This document shows, in pieces, positions 15,087-24,000 of a stretch of 64,000 nucleotides of DNA. Within the stretch, counting starts at the first letter, position 1. Every line of letters begins with the position of its first letter. The DNA comes from JAAYUH01 sp964640995 (GTDB taxonomy: Bacteria; Caldisericota; Caldisericia; B22-G15), in NCBI GenBank assembly GCA_964640995.1, contig CAZXJJ010000006.1, forward strand, positions 1 through 64,000. The letters are read 5' to 3'. Below the pieces are notes generated by a model. It had not been told where the DNA came from and searched no databases. It worked only from the letters and a program-made list of their open reading frames with translations. The position numbers and the translations under genes were made by a program.

Positions 15087-16271
15087 TTGAATTTAGTAAT
15101 TAAAAGTTCTGATAAAAACAAAGTAAATTATGAGGTTTCTTTTGAAAAAGAGGAGATTGAAAAGGAGTATAGAGAAATTTTAAATTATTATACGAGCAAG
15201 GTAAAAATTCCTGGTTTTAGACCAGGAAAGGCTCCTCCAAATCTCGTAAAAAATATTATAGGTGAAGATACTATTTTAAATGAAATTAAAAAAAGATTAA
15301 GAGATAAAACAATTGAAAAAGTTTTCAATGAAATTAAAAATTTGTTTCCTTCTGTTGATGTAAATTTCAGTGATTTCAAGATTGATTCTCCAATTTTTTA
15401 TCTAACAACATATTTAATTCCAGATGTCAAAAGTGTAAATTTAAATGAAATAGTAGATGATCTAAAGAATGTAACAGATGAAGAAATTGAAAAAAGAATT
15501 AACCTTATCAAGGAAGAGATGAAAGAGTTTATTCCGAAAGAAGGTATTATTGAAAAATGGAATTATGTAATTTTAAAATATAAATTTTTAGACAACATTG
15601 AGGAAAAAGAAACTTCTTTTATTGTTGGAGAAGGTAAAAATTTGTTTGAAGGATATGTTTTAGGAATGAAAATTGGTGATAAAAAAGAAATCGAAATTCA
15701 AGGAAATAAATTAGAGATCGAAATTATTGAGATAAAAACTCCAAAATATCCTGAATTAGATGAAAAATTTTTTAAAGATTTTGATGTTTCAAATCTGGAT
15801 GAATTTAAAGAGAAAGTTAAGAACACAATTATTAAAGAGAGATTTAGTGATGAATTTATTGAATCTTATATAAATAAAAAGTTAACAGAAACAAATGATT
15901 TTTATGTTCCTAAAACTTATATTGATGACGAAACAAATCATAGGATCGAGCACCTTAAAGAAGAACTTTTGAAAAGTGGTATAACTCTTGAAGATTTTCT
16001 TAAAGCAAGGAATGAGTCTTTTGAAGATCTAAAAGAAAGTTTTGATAAAAGTTCTCAAGATCAAATAAAACTTGACATTATTTTAAGTTTACTTTCAAAA
16101 GATATTCAAATATCTGATGATGATATAAAAAATTATTTTCCTGATAACTACCAATATATAATTAAGGATAATGAACAAAAAGAAAGAGTTGAGTCTTATA
16201 TCAAAAAGTTAAAATTTATAAAAAGTTTAATAAATGAGATAAAAAATATTGGTGGAGCAGACGGGATTTGA
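15087..16271 (+). CDS. tig: Trigger factor (ribosome-bound chaperone)
   Basis: A 394-residue trigger factor. The N-terminal ribosome-binding signature reads IPGFRPGKAPPNLV (about 41-54). The central FKBP-like part (about 150-220) is recognisable by SFIVGEGKNLFEGYVLGMKIGDKKEI but looks shortened and lacks several aromatic residues of active isomerases. The helical C-terminal domain begins near PELDEKFFKDFDV. It starts at TTG behind GAGGAGGTT, one base after the upstream foldase stop. The last 22 bases of the gene overlap, in antisense, the 3' end of a tRNA-Ala on the other strand. Confidence 0.9.
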   Translation: MNLVIKSSDKNKVNYEVSFEKEEIEKEYREILNYYTSKVKIPGFRPGKAPPNLVKNIIGEDTILNEIKKRLRDKTIEKVFNEIKNLFPSVDVNFSDFKIDSPIFYLTTYLIPDVKSVNLNEIVDDLKNVTDEEIEKRINLIKEEMKEFIPKEGIIEKWNYVILKYKFLDNIEEKETSFIVGEGKNLFEGYVLGMKIGDKKEIEIQGNKLEIEIIEIKTPKYPELDEKFFKDFDVSNLDEFKEKVKNTIIKERFSDEFIESYINKKLTETNDFYVPKTYIDDETNHRIEHLKEELLKSGITLEDFLKARNESFEDLKESFDKSSQDQIKLDIILSLLSKDIQISDDDIKNYFPDNYQYIIKDNEQKERVESYIKKLKFIKSLINEIKNIGGADGI

Positions 16272-16324
16272 ACCCGCGACCTCATCCTTGCGAAGGATGC
16301 GCTCTCCCTCTGAGCCACTGCCCC
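16250..16324 (-). tRNA. trnA: tRNA-Ala (anticodon CGC)
   Basis: Read on the minus strand, acceptor GGGGCAG pairs with CTGCTCC and contains the G3-U70 pair that defines alanine tRNAs. Anticodon loop TTCGCAA gives CGC. T-loop is GTTCAAATC and ACCA is encoded. The 3' end lies inside the convergent trigger factor gene. Confidence 0.94.
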
Positions 16325-16341
16325 AAAAAAAAAAAAAAAAA
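16325..16341. repeat. Homopolymer run of 17 A (T on the minus strand)
   Basis: Seventeen consecutive A residues separate the two minus-strand tRNAs. On the transcribed strand this is a T17 tract just before the 5' end of tRNA-Ala. It could be a spacer or a slippage-prone site; its exact length may be unreliable in an assembly. Confidence 0.8.
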
Positions 16342-16377
16342 CTTGTGTATTTATATATTTTGTATTTTCTTAATTTA

Positions 16378-16471
16378 TGGCGGAGAGAGCGGGATTCGAA
16401 CCCGCGAGGCGGGTTTTAACCCACCTACCCGCTTTCCAGGCGGGTGCCTTCGGCCACTCAGCCATCTCTCC
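16378..16471 (-). tRNA. trnS: tRNA-Ser (anticodon GGA)
   Basis: A 94-base class II tRNA on the minus strand. Acceptor GGAGAGA pairs with TCTCTCC. Anticodon stem CCCGC / GCGGG encloses CTGGAAA, giving GGA. It has a long variable arm (GTGGGTTAAAACCCGC) and an encoded CCA. It is co-oriented with and upstream of tRNA-Ala. Confidence 0.95.
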
Positions 16472-16479
16472 TAAAGTTT

Positions 16480-16507
16480 ATTATATTAAAAAAATCTTTT
16501 ATGTAAA
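16480..16507 (-). promoter_or_regulatory. Promoter of the minus-strand tRNA-Ser / tRNA-Ala pair
   Basis: On the minus strand TTTACA (16507-16502), a 16-base spacer and a perfect TATAAT (16485-16480) lie 8 bases before the tRNA-Ser 5' end, so transcription would begin at or within a couple of bases of the mature tRNA. Confidence 0.72.
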
Positions 16508-16510
16508 TAT

Positions 16511-17047
16511 TTATTTTTTCTGTTTATTCTTATAAAAATCTTCGCTTTTATTTAAATTATGATTTGGAACACCCTCAATGTATTCTTTAATTACCTTTAA
16601 AAATCTTTTATGGAATAAAAGAAGATTTATAATTATCCAGATAAAAATTGTAACTTTTAAGTCTTCATAATTTAAAATTGCAATTATAAAAGGAGAGAAA
16701 GTCACTGGTGCCTGTATAGTCATTAAAAGAGTTTTGTTGTAATAAAAAATTAGAACAAAGAAGAAAATAACATTGTATAAAATAAAGATTTTTTCATTAA
16801 CATAATTAATAATAAATAAATAGAAGAAAAAAGACCACTCAAAAAATAGATCTATTTGAAAATCATATTTACCAAGTTTACCTTCTTTATTGGTTAATCT
16901 TGCAAAAAATCCATCTAATATATCAGTTGTCCAACCAAATAGAATTGTGTAGAAATAAAGATGAAAATTATTAATATTAAAGAGAGCAAGATATAAAATA
17001 AACAATCCACTTAATATCCTTAATAATGTAAATAAATCAGACAACAT
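16511..17047 (-). CDS. CDP-alcohol phosphatidyltransferase family membrane protein
   Basis: A 178-residue polytopic membrane protein with the full catalytic signature of the family, D..DG..AR........G...D...D, seen as TDILDGFFAR followed by GKYDFQID (about residues 40-67). Such enzymes move a phosphatidyl group from CDP-diacylglycerol to an alcohol, for example in phosphatidylglycerolphosphate or cardiolipin synthesis. The acceptor cannot be told from sequence. I chose ATG 17047, which has GAGG 8 bases upstream. An ATG four codons earlier (17059) is possible. It is divergent from gltX. Confidence 0.85.
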   Translation of the reverse strand: MLSDLFTLLRILSGLFILYLALFNINNFHLYFYTILFGWTTDILDGFFARLTNKEGKLGKYDFQIDLFFEWSFFFYLFIINYVNEKIFILYNVIFFFVLIFYYNKTLLMTIQAPVTFSPFIIAILNYEDLKVTIFIWIIINLLLFHKRFLKVIKEYIEGVPNHNLNKSEDFYKNKQKK

Positions 17048-17067
17048 CTTTAACCTCATTTTTATTG

Positions 17068-17073
17068 TATAAT
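17068..17073 (+). promoter_or_regulatory. Candidate -10 box for the gltX-cysS-rlmB operon
   Basis: A perfect TATAAT preceded directly by TTG lies 33 bases before the gltX start. No good -35 box is visible at 16-18 bases upstream. It would give a leader of about 27 bases containing the AGGAGG site. Confidence 0.5.
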
Positions 17074-17106
17074 AATTAAAAGATTTTAAAAAGATTAGGA
17101 GGTTTT

Positions 17107-18537
17107 ATGATTAGAGTTAGATTTCCACCATCTCCAACTGGTTTTATGCATATAGGAAATGTAAGAACTGCTCTCTTTAACTTTCTTTTTGCAAGAAAAA
17201 ATAATGGAAAATTTGTTTTAAGAATAGAAGATACAGATAAAGAAAGATCTAAAAAAGAATATGAAGATGATATTATTGAAGGCTTAAAGTGGCTTAATAT
17301 TAACTGGGATGAAGGACCTGATATAGGTGGTCCTTATGGACCATATAGGCAATCTGAAAGATTAGATATTTATAAATTTTATATAAATAGACTATTAGAA
17401 GAAGATAAAGCATATCTATGTTTTTGTAGTGAAGAAGAAATAGAGAAAGACAGAGAGGAAATGCTTAAAAAAGGTTTAATGCCGAAATATTCAAGAAAAT
17501 GTAGAAATTTAAGTAAAGAGCAAATAGACGAAAAATTAAAAGAAAATCCAAATCCAGTAGTAAGATTTAAGACACCTCTTAATGGAGAGGTAGTTGTAGA
17601 AGATGAATTAAGAGGTAATTTAGCTTTTCCAATTGAAAATCTTGATGATTTTGTAATTATGAGGTCAGATGGAATGCCAACATATAATTTTGCTGTTGTT
17701 ATTGATGATGCGCTAATGAAAATAAACTATGTAATAAGAGGAGAAGACCATCTACATGGAAATACACCAAGACAAATTTTACTATATAAATCTCTTGACT
17801 TTCCTTTGCCTAAATTTGTTCATCTGCCAATGATACTTGGAGAGGATCACACAAAACTTTCAAAAAGACATGGTTCTGTTTCATTAAGAGATTATAGAAA
17901 TGAAGGTTATTTACCTGAAGCACTTGTAAATTATATGGCACTTTTGGGATTTTCTCCTAAAACAAAAGAAAAAGAGATTTTTTCTCTTCAAGAATTAATA
18001 GAAGAGTTTAGTATTGAAAATCTCTCAAAAAGCAATGCAATTTTTTCACCTTCAAAAATTAGATGGATGAACCATAAATATATTGAGATGTTATCTTTAG
18101 ATGAACTTTTTTCAAGAGTTAAGAAATTTTATATAAATCAAAATTTAGTTTTAAAAAGTGATGAATGGTTAAAAGATTTTCTAAGATTAATGAGAGATCA
18201 CATTTTTGTTATAAGCGATGTAAAAAAATTAATTGATGAAATATTTAAACCAGAAGATATATTAGAGGAAAAAATTTTTTACTTAAAAGAGAATAAAAAT
18301 TTAATTATTGAATTTTATAATGCCATAAAAGCAATTGATAATTGGGAGGAGAATAATATTTTAAATTTGATAAAAGAAGTTGGAAAAAAACTTTCAATTA
18401 AAGGAAAAAATCTTTATCATCCACTAAGAGTTCTTATTACTCATAAAGATGAGGGACCTGAAATTTACATCTACATATATCTTTTGGGTAAAGAGGAGAC
18501 TTTAAAAAGATTTGAGGAGGTAATTAGTAAGTTATGA
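17107..18537 (+). CDS. gltX: Glutamyl-tRNA synthetase, first copy
   Basis: A 476-residue class I synthetase. The HIGH-type motif is PPSPTGFMHIGNVRTALF (about 7-24), followed by LRIEDTD, and the KMSKS-type motif is KLSKRHGS (about 254). The C-terminal anticodon-binding part is helical. It charges tRNA-Glu, or possibly tRNA-Gln, in the cytosol. AGGAGG precedes the ATG. It is the first gene of gltX-cysS-rlmB, overlapping cysS by 4 bases. A second, clearly different gltX lies at 52.4 kb, so the copies may differ in tRNA specificity. Confidence 0.97.
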   Translation: MIRVRFPPSPTGFMHIGNVRTALFNFLFARKNNGKFVLRIEDTDKERSKKEYEDDIIEGLKWLNINWDEGPDIGGPYGPYRQSERLDIYKFYINRLLEEDKAYLCFCSEEEIEKDREEMLKKGLMPKYSRKCRNLSKEQIDEKLKENPNPVVRFKTPLNGEVVVEDELRGNLAFPIENLDDFVIMRSDGMPTYNFAVVIDDALMKINYVIRGEDHLHGNTPRQILLYKSLDFPLPKFVHLPMILGEDHTKLSKRHGSVSLRDYRNEGYLPEALVNYMALLGFSPKTKEKEIFSLQELIEEFSIENLSKSNAIFSPSKIRWMNHKYIEMLSLDELFSRVKKFYINQNLVLKSDEWLKDFLRLMRDHIFVISDVKKLIDEIFKPEDILEEKIFYLKENKNLIIEFYNAIKAIDNWEENNILNLIKEVGKKLSIKGKNLYHPLRVLITHKDEGPEIYIYIYLLGKEETLKRFEEVISKL

Positions 18538-19985
18538 TAAAAGTTTATAATACATTATCAAGAAAAAAAGAAGAATTTGTGCCAAGAGAAAAAAATAAAG
18601 TTTATATGTATGTTTGTGGATTAACTCCCGATAATTATCCACATATAGGACATGCAAGACCACTTGTTATTTATGATACAATTAAAAGATATTTAAAATT
18701 TAAAGGTTATGATGTTAAATATGTACAAAATTATACAGATATAGATGATAAGATAATAAAGAGAAGTTTAGAATGGGGTTTACCTCCTAAAGAAATTGCA
18801 GAAACTTTCATAAATATGTACAAAAGATATATTGAGTTATTGAATATAGATATAGATGGGAATATATATCCAAGAGTAACTGAAAATATAGATGATATTA
18901 TAAAAATGGTCAAAGATCTTCAAGATAAAGGATATGCTTATGAAACAGATACAGGAGTTTATTTTGAAGTTAATAAATTTGAGAGTTATGGCAAACTTTC
19001 AAATAGAAAAATTGATGAACTCCTTAAAGGTGTAAGAATTGAAGTTGATGAAACAAAAAAGGACCCTCTTGATTTTGCCTTATGGAAAAAGGCAAAAGAA
19101 GGTGAAATCTCATGGGATTCACCTTGGGGAAAAGGAAGACCTGGTTGGCATATTGAATGTTCGGTAATGTCTATAAAATATCTTGATTTTGGGTTTGATA
19201 TTCATGGTGGTGGAATAGATTTGATTTTTCCTCATCACGAAAATGAGATTGCCCAGGGTGAAGCATGGAAAGGAGATAGTCCAGTTGTAAAATATTGGCT
19301 TCATAATGGATTAATAACAATTAATAAAGAAAAAATGTCAAAATCACTTGGAAATATTTTAACTATAGAGGATATAATAAAAAAGTATGAACCTGAAGTT
19401 TTAAGACTGTTTCTTTTATCATCTGATTATCACTCGCCAATAGATTACTCTGAAGAGAAAATGGAAAAGACAAGAAATGAATATTACAAAATAAGAGAAT
19501 TTTATTCTATTGTTGAGGACTTATCTAAAAGGGAAGACCTGAGCGATGAAAACTCTAAAAAAATTATTGATTCAATATTTAATGAATTTATTGATTTTAT
19601 GGATGATGATTTCAATACACAAGGTGCTATTGGAACTATATTTAAGTTAATTAATAAATTCAACTCAAAAGAGATAATAGGAGAGTATAAACTCTTAAAA
19701 GATATTTTAAACAAGATGTTAAATATTTTAGGAATTAAGATATCATTTAAAGTTGTTGAAAATTTAAAAGAAGAGTTAATTAAGATATTAAAAGAGTATA
19801 ATCTGTATTCAAATGAATATGATGAATTAGAAGAAAATGAGTTAATTAAAAAAATAATAGATGAAAGAAAAAAAATGAGAGAGAATAAAGAATTTGAAAA
19901 ATCAGATGAAATAAGACAAAGATTAAGCGAATTGGGATACGAGATAAGAGATGGAAGAAGAGAAACAATTATATTTAAACGATAA
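18534..19985 (+). CDS. cysS: Cysteinyl-tRNA synthetase
   Basis: A 483-residue class I synthetase with MYVCGLTPDNYPHIGHARP (the HIGH motif, about 26-44), the zinc ligands in VCG, WHIECSVMS and HHENE, and KMSKSLGN (about 268). The usual VCGPTVYD stretch reads VCGLTPDN here, a mild divergence next to the HIGH motif. It attaches Cys to tRNA-Cys. It starts within the gltX stop codon (ATGA overlap), and rlmB begins inside its 3' end. Confidence 0.97.
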   Translation: MIKVYNTLSRKKEEFVPREKNKVYMYVCGLTPDNYPHIGHARPLVIYDTIKRYLKFKGYDVKYVQNYTDIDDKIIKRSLEWGLPPKEIAETFINMYKRYIELLNIDIDGNIYPRVTENIDDIIKMVKDLQDKGYAYETDTGVYFEVNKFESYGKLSNRKIDELLKGVRIEVDETKKDPLDFALWKKAKEGEISWDSPWGKGRPGWHIECSVMSIKYLDFGFDIHGGGIDLIFPHHENEIAQGEAWKGDSPVVKYWLHNGLITINKEKMSKSLGNILTIEDIIKKYEPEVLRLFLLSSDYHSPIDYSEEKMEKTRNEYYKIREFYSIVEDLSKREDLSDENSKKIIDSIFNEFIDFMDDDFNTQGAIGTIFKLINKFNSKEIIGEYKLLKDILNKMLNILGIKISFKVVENLKEELIKILKEYNLYSNEYDELEENELIKKIIDERKKMRENKEFEKSDEIRQRLSELGYEIRDGRRETIIFKR

Positions 19986-20676
19986 TTATATAATTTTTAA
20001 CAAAAATGAAATTTTAGAAGCAATAAAAGAAAATAAACTTTTGAAGGTAATATTTAGATATGGTTATAAAAATAAAGAATTAGAGGATTCATTGAAACAA
20101 AATAAAATACCAATTACTTACAAAGGTGATGAGTTTTTTAAAAAGTTTGATAAAAAAATTAATTTTTTAGGTTATACTTCACCTATTAATATCTATTCAT
20201 TAAATGAGATAAAATTTAATAGAGACGACTTTTATGTTTTACCTTTAAATATTGAAGATCCACACAATCTCGGAGCAATAATTAGAAGTGCAGAAATTTT
20301 TGGTGCAAAAGGAATAATTTTGCCTAAAAGAAGAAGTTCCCCTATAACAAGTACAGTTATTAAAACATCAACTGGAGCAATTTTTCATTTAAAGATTTAT
20401 GAATTCAGTGGAGTTATAAATTCAATAAAGGAATTAAAAAAGAAAGGTTTTTGGATTATTTCGATTGATTTGAAAGGTAATATAGAATTACATAATTTTA
20501 AACCTAATAAACCTTTTATTTTAATAATAGGTGGTGAAGATAAAGGAATCAATCAAAAAGTCATTGAAGAAAGTGATTTTGTTGTTAAAATAAAAACATT
20601 TGGTAAAACTGATAACCTAAATGCCTCTGTTGCTTTAGGAATTGCTCTTTATGAATTGACAAAACCTATTCAATAA
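19951..20676 (+). CDS. rlmB: TrmH/SpoU-family RNA 2'-O-ribose methyltransferase (RlmB-like)
   Basis: A 241-residue SPOUT methyltransferase. The C-terminal part carries the three family motifs: NLGAIIRSAEIFGAKGIIL, ILIIGGEDKGI and LNASVALGIALYEL. The N-terminal part resembles the substrate-binding domain of RlmB, which methylates 23S rRNA G2251. The cysS-rlmB order matches Firmicutes, which supports RlmB over other TrmH relatives. The start overlaps cysS by 35 bases, and the 3' end overlaps the convergent yraN by 11 bases. Confidence 0.87.
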   Translation: MEEEKQLYLNDNYIIFNKNEILEAIKENKLLKVIFRYGYKNKELEDSLKQNKIPITYKGDEFFKKFDKKINFLGYTSPINIYSLNEIKFNRDDFYVLPLNIEDPHNLGAIIRSAEIFGAKGIILPKRRSSPITSTVIKTSTGAIFHLKIYEFSGVINSIKELKKKGFWIISIDLKGNIELHNFKPNKPFILIIGGEDKGINQKVIEESDFVVKIKTFGKTDNLNASVALGIALYELTKPIQ

Positions 20677-21022
20677 AATTTTCTATATGAGTCAATTTAA
20701 AATCTTTTTCTGATTTATATTCAATGCCTAAAAAATCAAATTTTATATCTTTAAACTTTCTTTTTGAATTTATTAGATACTGAAGTGCTAATTTTTTATA
20801 ATTTTCAATTTTTATTTTTGTAATACTCTCTTCTGGTAATAATAAACTTGAATCTCTTTTGGTTCTAACTTCAATAAAAATTATTGAATTATCCTTTTCA
20901 CAAATTATGTCAATTTCACCAAATCTTGTTCTAAAATTCTTATCAATTATTTTATAACCCTTATTTTTAAAGTAATTAATTGCTATTTCTTCACCTAATT
21001 TTCCAAAATCTTTTTTGTCCAT
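20666..21022 (-). CDS. UPF0102/YraN family nuclease-like protein
   Basis: A 118-residue protein with the YraN pattern: FGKLGEEIAINYFKNKGYKIIDKNFRT, then GEIDIICE and IIFIEVRTKRD, which supply the D...E.K residues of a restriction-endonuclease-like fold. Some relatives act on DNA or RNA; a definite role is unknown. I chose ATG 21022. A TTG seven codons earlier lies inside the terminator hairpin of the upstream gene. No separate ribosome binding site is visible except the GGAGGGG arm of that hairpin, 12-18 bases upstream. Confidence 0.85.
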   Translation of the reverse strand: MDKKDFGKLGEEIAINYFKNKGYKIIDKNFRTRFGEIDIICEKDNSIIFIEVRTKRDSSLLLPEESITKIKIENYKKLALQYLINSKRKFKDIKFDFLGIEYKSEKDFKLTHIENFIE

Positions 21023-21033
21023 AAAGTTTAAAA

Positions 21034-21054
21034 GCCCCTCCAAATTGGAGGGGC
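21034..21054 (-). terminator. Hairpin terminator after the NHL/stalk protein gene
   Basis: GCCCCTCC / GGAGGGGC with an AAATT loop forms a very GC-rich stem in AT-rich sequence. On the minus strand it is followed by TTTT. On the plus strand it is followed by CTAATTTTTT, so it could act in both directions. It sits between the stalk gene and yraN on the minus strand. Confidence 0.75.
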
Positions 21055-21067
21055 CTAATTTTTTAAT

Positions 21068-24000
21068 TTAATCCTTTGGATAAGTTATTGTTACAGTTTT
21101 TGTTGCTGAATCCCAATCAACTTTACAACCAAGATTTTCAGCAACAAATCTTACAGGAAGCATAGTTCTTCCTTGAATAATCATTGGAACAACTTTAGGA
21201 TTATTTGGATCTATAGGAGTATTAACTCCATTTACTTTTGCTATATTTTTTCCAATCCAAAGTTCAATAACTGTATTTTTTAGAGAAACAGTTACCTTCT
21301 TTTCATTTGGATCCCATTCAACAGTTGCACCTAATGGCTCTGCAATGTGTCTTATAGGTAAAAGTGTTCTTCCTTCAATTATTTGAGGTGGAACATCAAT
21401 TTCCTGTTCTTTATCATTAACTAACATAATTTTGTTTCCTATTTGAAGTTTTAATATTATTTTTTTAACATAATTAACATAATACTCTTTGGTTAATTTA
21501 TTTCCTCTTGAATCTTCTGTTTCGATCGTTATCTTATTCATTCCTTCAACAAGAGTTAATGTGTAACTAAATGAACCATCACTTTTAACTTGAACTTCTT
21601 TTCCATTTATTTTTAGATATTTTATTCCACTCTCATCTGTTAGCTTTCCACTGATTAGTAAATCTTGTGTTTTTGTTTCGCTTGGAAGATTTAAAGAAAG
21701 AACAGGTGGTTTTTTATCTGGTTCAACAATATTAATTTCTCCTATTTCAAGATTTGCTTTTATTTCATTAAGATCTGGGTCTTTTAAAACAAGATTTGTG
21801 ATTTTTATAGTAGTTTTACCTAATTTAAGCGCTTTAAATTTAAATTTTATAAGTAAACCTTCTCCACTAATTCCTTGAACTTTTCCTGTTCTTGATACTC
21901 CAATTATAATTTCACCTTTTTCTTTATTGACATTTTTTAAGAATAGAGTAGATATGCCATCTTTCTTTAAAAATTCTCCTTCAATTGCATCTTCAAGGTC
22001 CAAATATTCTTTATTATAGTTTAAAGTAAATCCAAAACCATATAAATTCTCAACTTCTTGAATTAGAACCGGTATTTCAAATGATGAATCAAGATCTACC
22101 TGTAAGGCACTAATTAAAACTTTTGTTCTTGTTGCAAGTACAACCTTTAATGAAATAGTTTTAACTAAGTTTGGATCTCCGTTTGATTTTATCTCAAGGT
22201 CAATCTTCATTTCATCTCCTATTTTTGCTGAAGTAGGAGGAGTAACTTTTACTTCAAAACTCTTTTTTTCTTTTGAATTGGCCATAAATTCTTTAGGATA
22301 TAATACTTTCCATTCATAAACATCTGATATTAAATTAATTAAATATGTATCTTCTTTTGCACCTTTATTTGATAATGTTAAATTAAATGTCACCTCAATC
22401 CCTGGTTTAGAAATTTTTTCTATTGCATCTGCAGTTATTGAGAAAGAATAATCTTGTAATTTTTCTCCAAAAGGAGAAATTATTCTTACAACATTATGAA
22501 ATAGATCTGCTGCATATATTAAACCATCTTGACCAATGAATAAATGTGCAAGTTCATAATAACCTCTTGGTGTTGAACCTAAAAATATACCATCACTCTT
22601 AAACATCTGTATTCTTCCATTTTCAGTATCAGCTACATACACTACACCATCTTTATCAACTGCTACTCCGGTTGGGAACCAGAATTTTTCTAGCGCTCTT
22701 CCACCACCCTTTCCTATTTTTCTTAAAAGTTTACCATTCTCATCATAGACATCTACATAATGGTCAAATGTCGCGACATAAATATTGTTATTTGAATCAA
22801 CTGCAATAGCATTTGCTTCACCTTTTATTTGAAATTCTTTAAGTATAGTACCATCTTTTGGTGAAATTGCATATACCATAAAGTTTCTTGTAACAACCCA
22901 AATTCTACCTTGATTATCAAATGTCATTTGATATGGTTGAAGTATTATATCTTTACAATTCTCAAGAACTCTTAAGAAATTACCTTGTAAATCAAAAACT
23001 GATATTGGTGCTCCTTCAATTCCTGAAGAAACATATACTTCATTTTTTCCACATAAAACACCGCCAATTGCAGCAAAAGGTTTATCTTGTGATATACCAC
23101 TTATTTTTTTTAAAAATTTTCCATCACTGTTAAAGATTGCAACCTCACCAATATCACTGAAGTTTGCCCAATGGGCTATCCAAATATTTCCAGATGAATC
23201 AACAGATACAGAAATTGGATTTATGAGTCTCCCTTCAAGATCATAATTATAATCTATTTTAGTTTTTGCATTTCCATTTTTATCAAAAACTGTTAATCTT
23301 GTTGTTCTTGGCCATCCAAATGGATTACCTGGTCCATAAAAATATCCTGCATCAAAAGTATAAACATTTTCATCTTCATCGATAGCGACTCCTGCTGGAG
23401 TTAAAAATTCTCCAAGTTGAAGAGGAACTCTTGTTCCTCTTTTTCCAAATTTCAAAACAAAATTTCCATTTTTATCAAATTTTTTAATACTTGGATTCAG
23501 TGGAGTTCCTAAACCTCTATCAACTACATAGACAAAATTACCTTTAACTTCAACATCAAAAGGATATACAAATTGTATATCTGCTCCACCCTTACTTCCG
23601 AAAGAAAATAAAATCTTTCCATCAGTATCTAGTTTATAAACCTTACAATTTTTTGCATCAACAACCCAAAGATTATTTTCTTCATCAAAACACATACCCT
23701 GAGGATTTCTTATTTCTTCAATTTTAATAACCTTTAAAAATACGCCTTTATCTGAGAAAACTTGAATTCTTGAGTTTAATTGATCTGAAACATAAATTTT
23801 TCCATCTTTTGAGACAGCAATTCCTGATGGACCATTAAACTTTCCTTCATCACTTCCTTCTTCACCAAATTGCAATAAAGCTTCTCCAATTGGAGAGAAT
23901 TTTATTACATAATTATTAAAGAAATCAGCAACATAAACATTACCATTATTATCCACATCTAAATCTACTGGGTATTGTAATCTTCCCTCTCCAAATCCAA

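Noticed and set aside
16268..16474. A 68-codon plus-strand open frame over the minus-strand tRNAs
   Set aside because: It is wholly the complement of tRNA-Ala, the A17 tract and tRNA-Ser. It has no ribosome binding site and is the usual spurious tRNA-derived protein.
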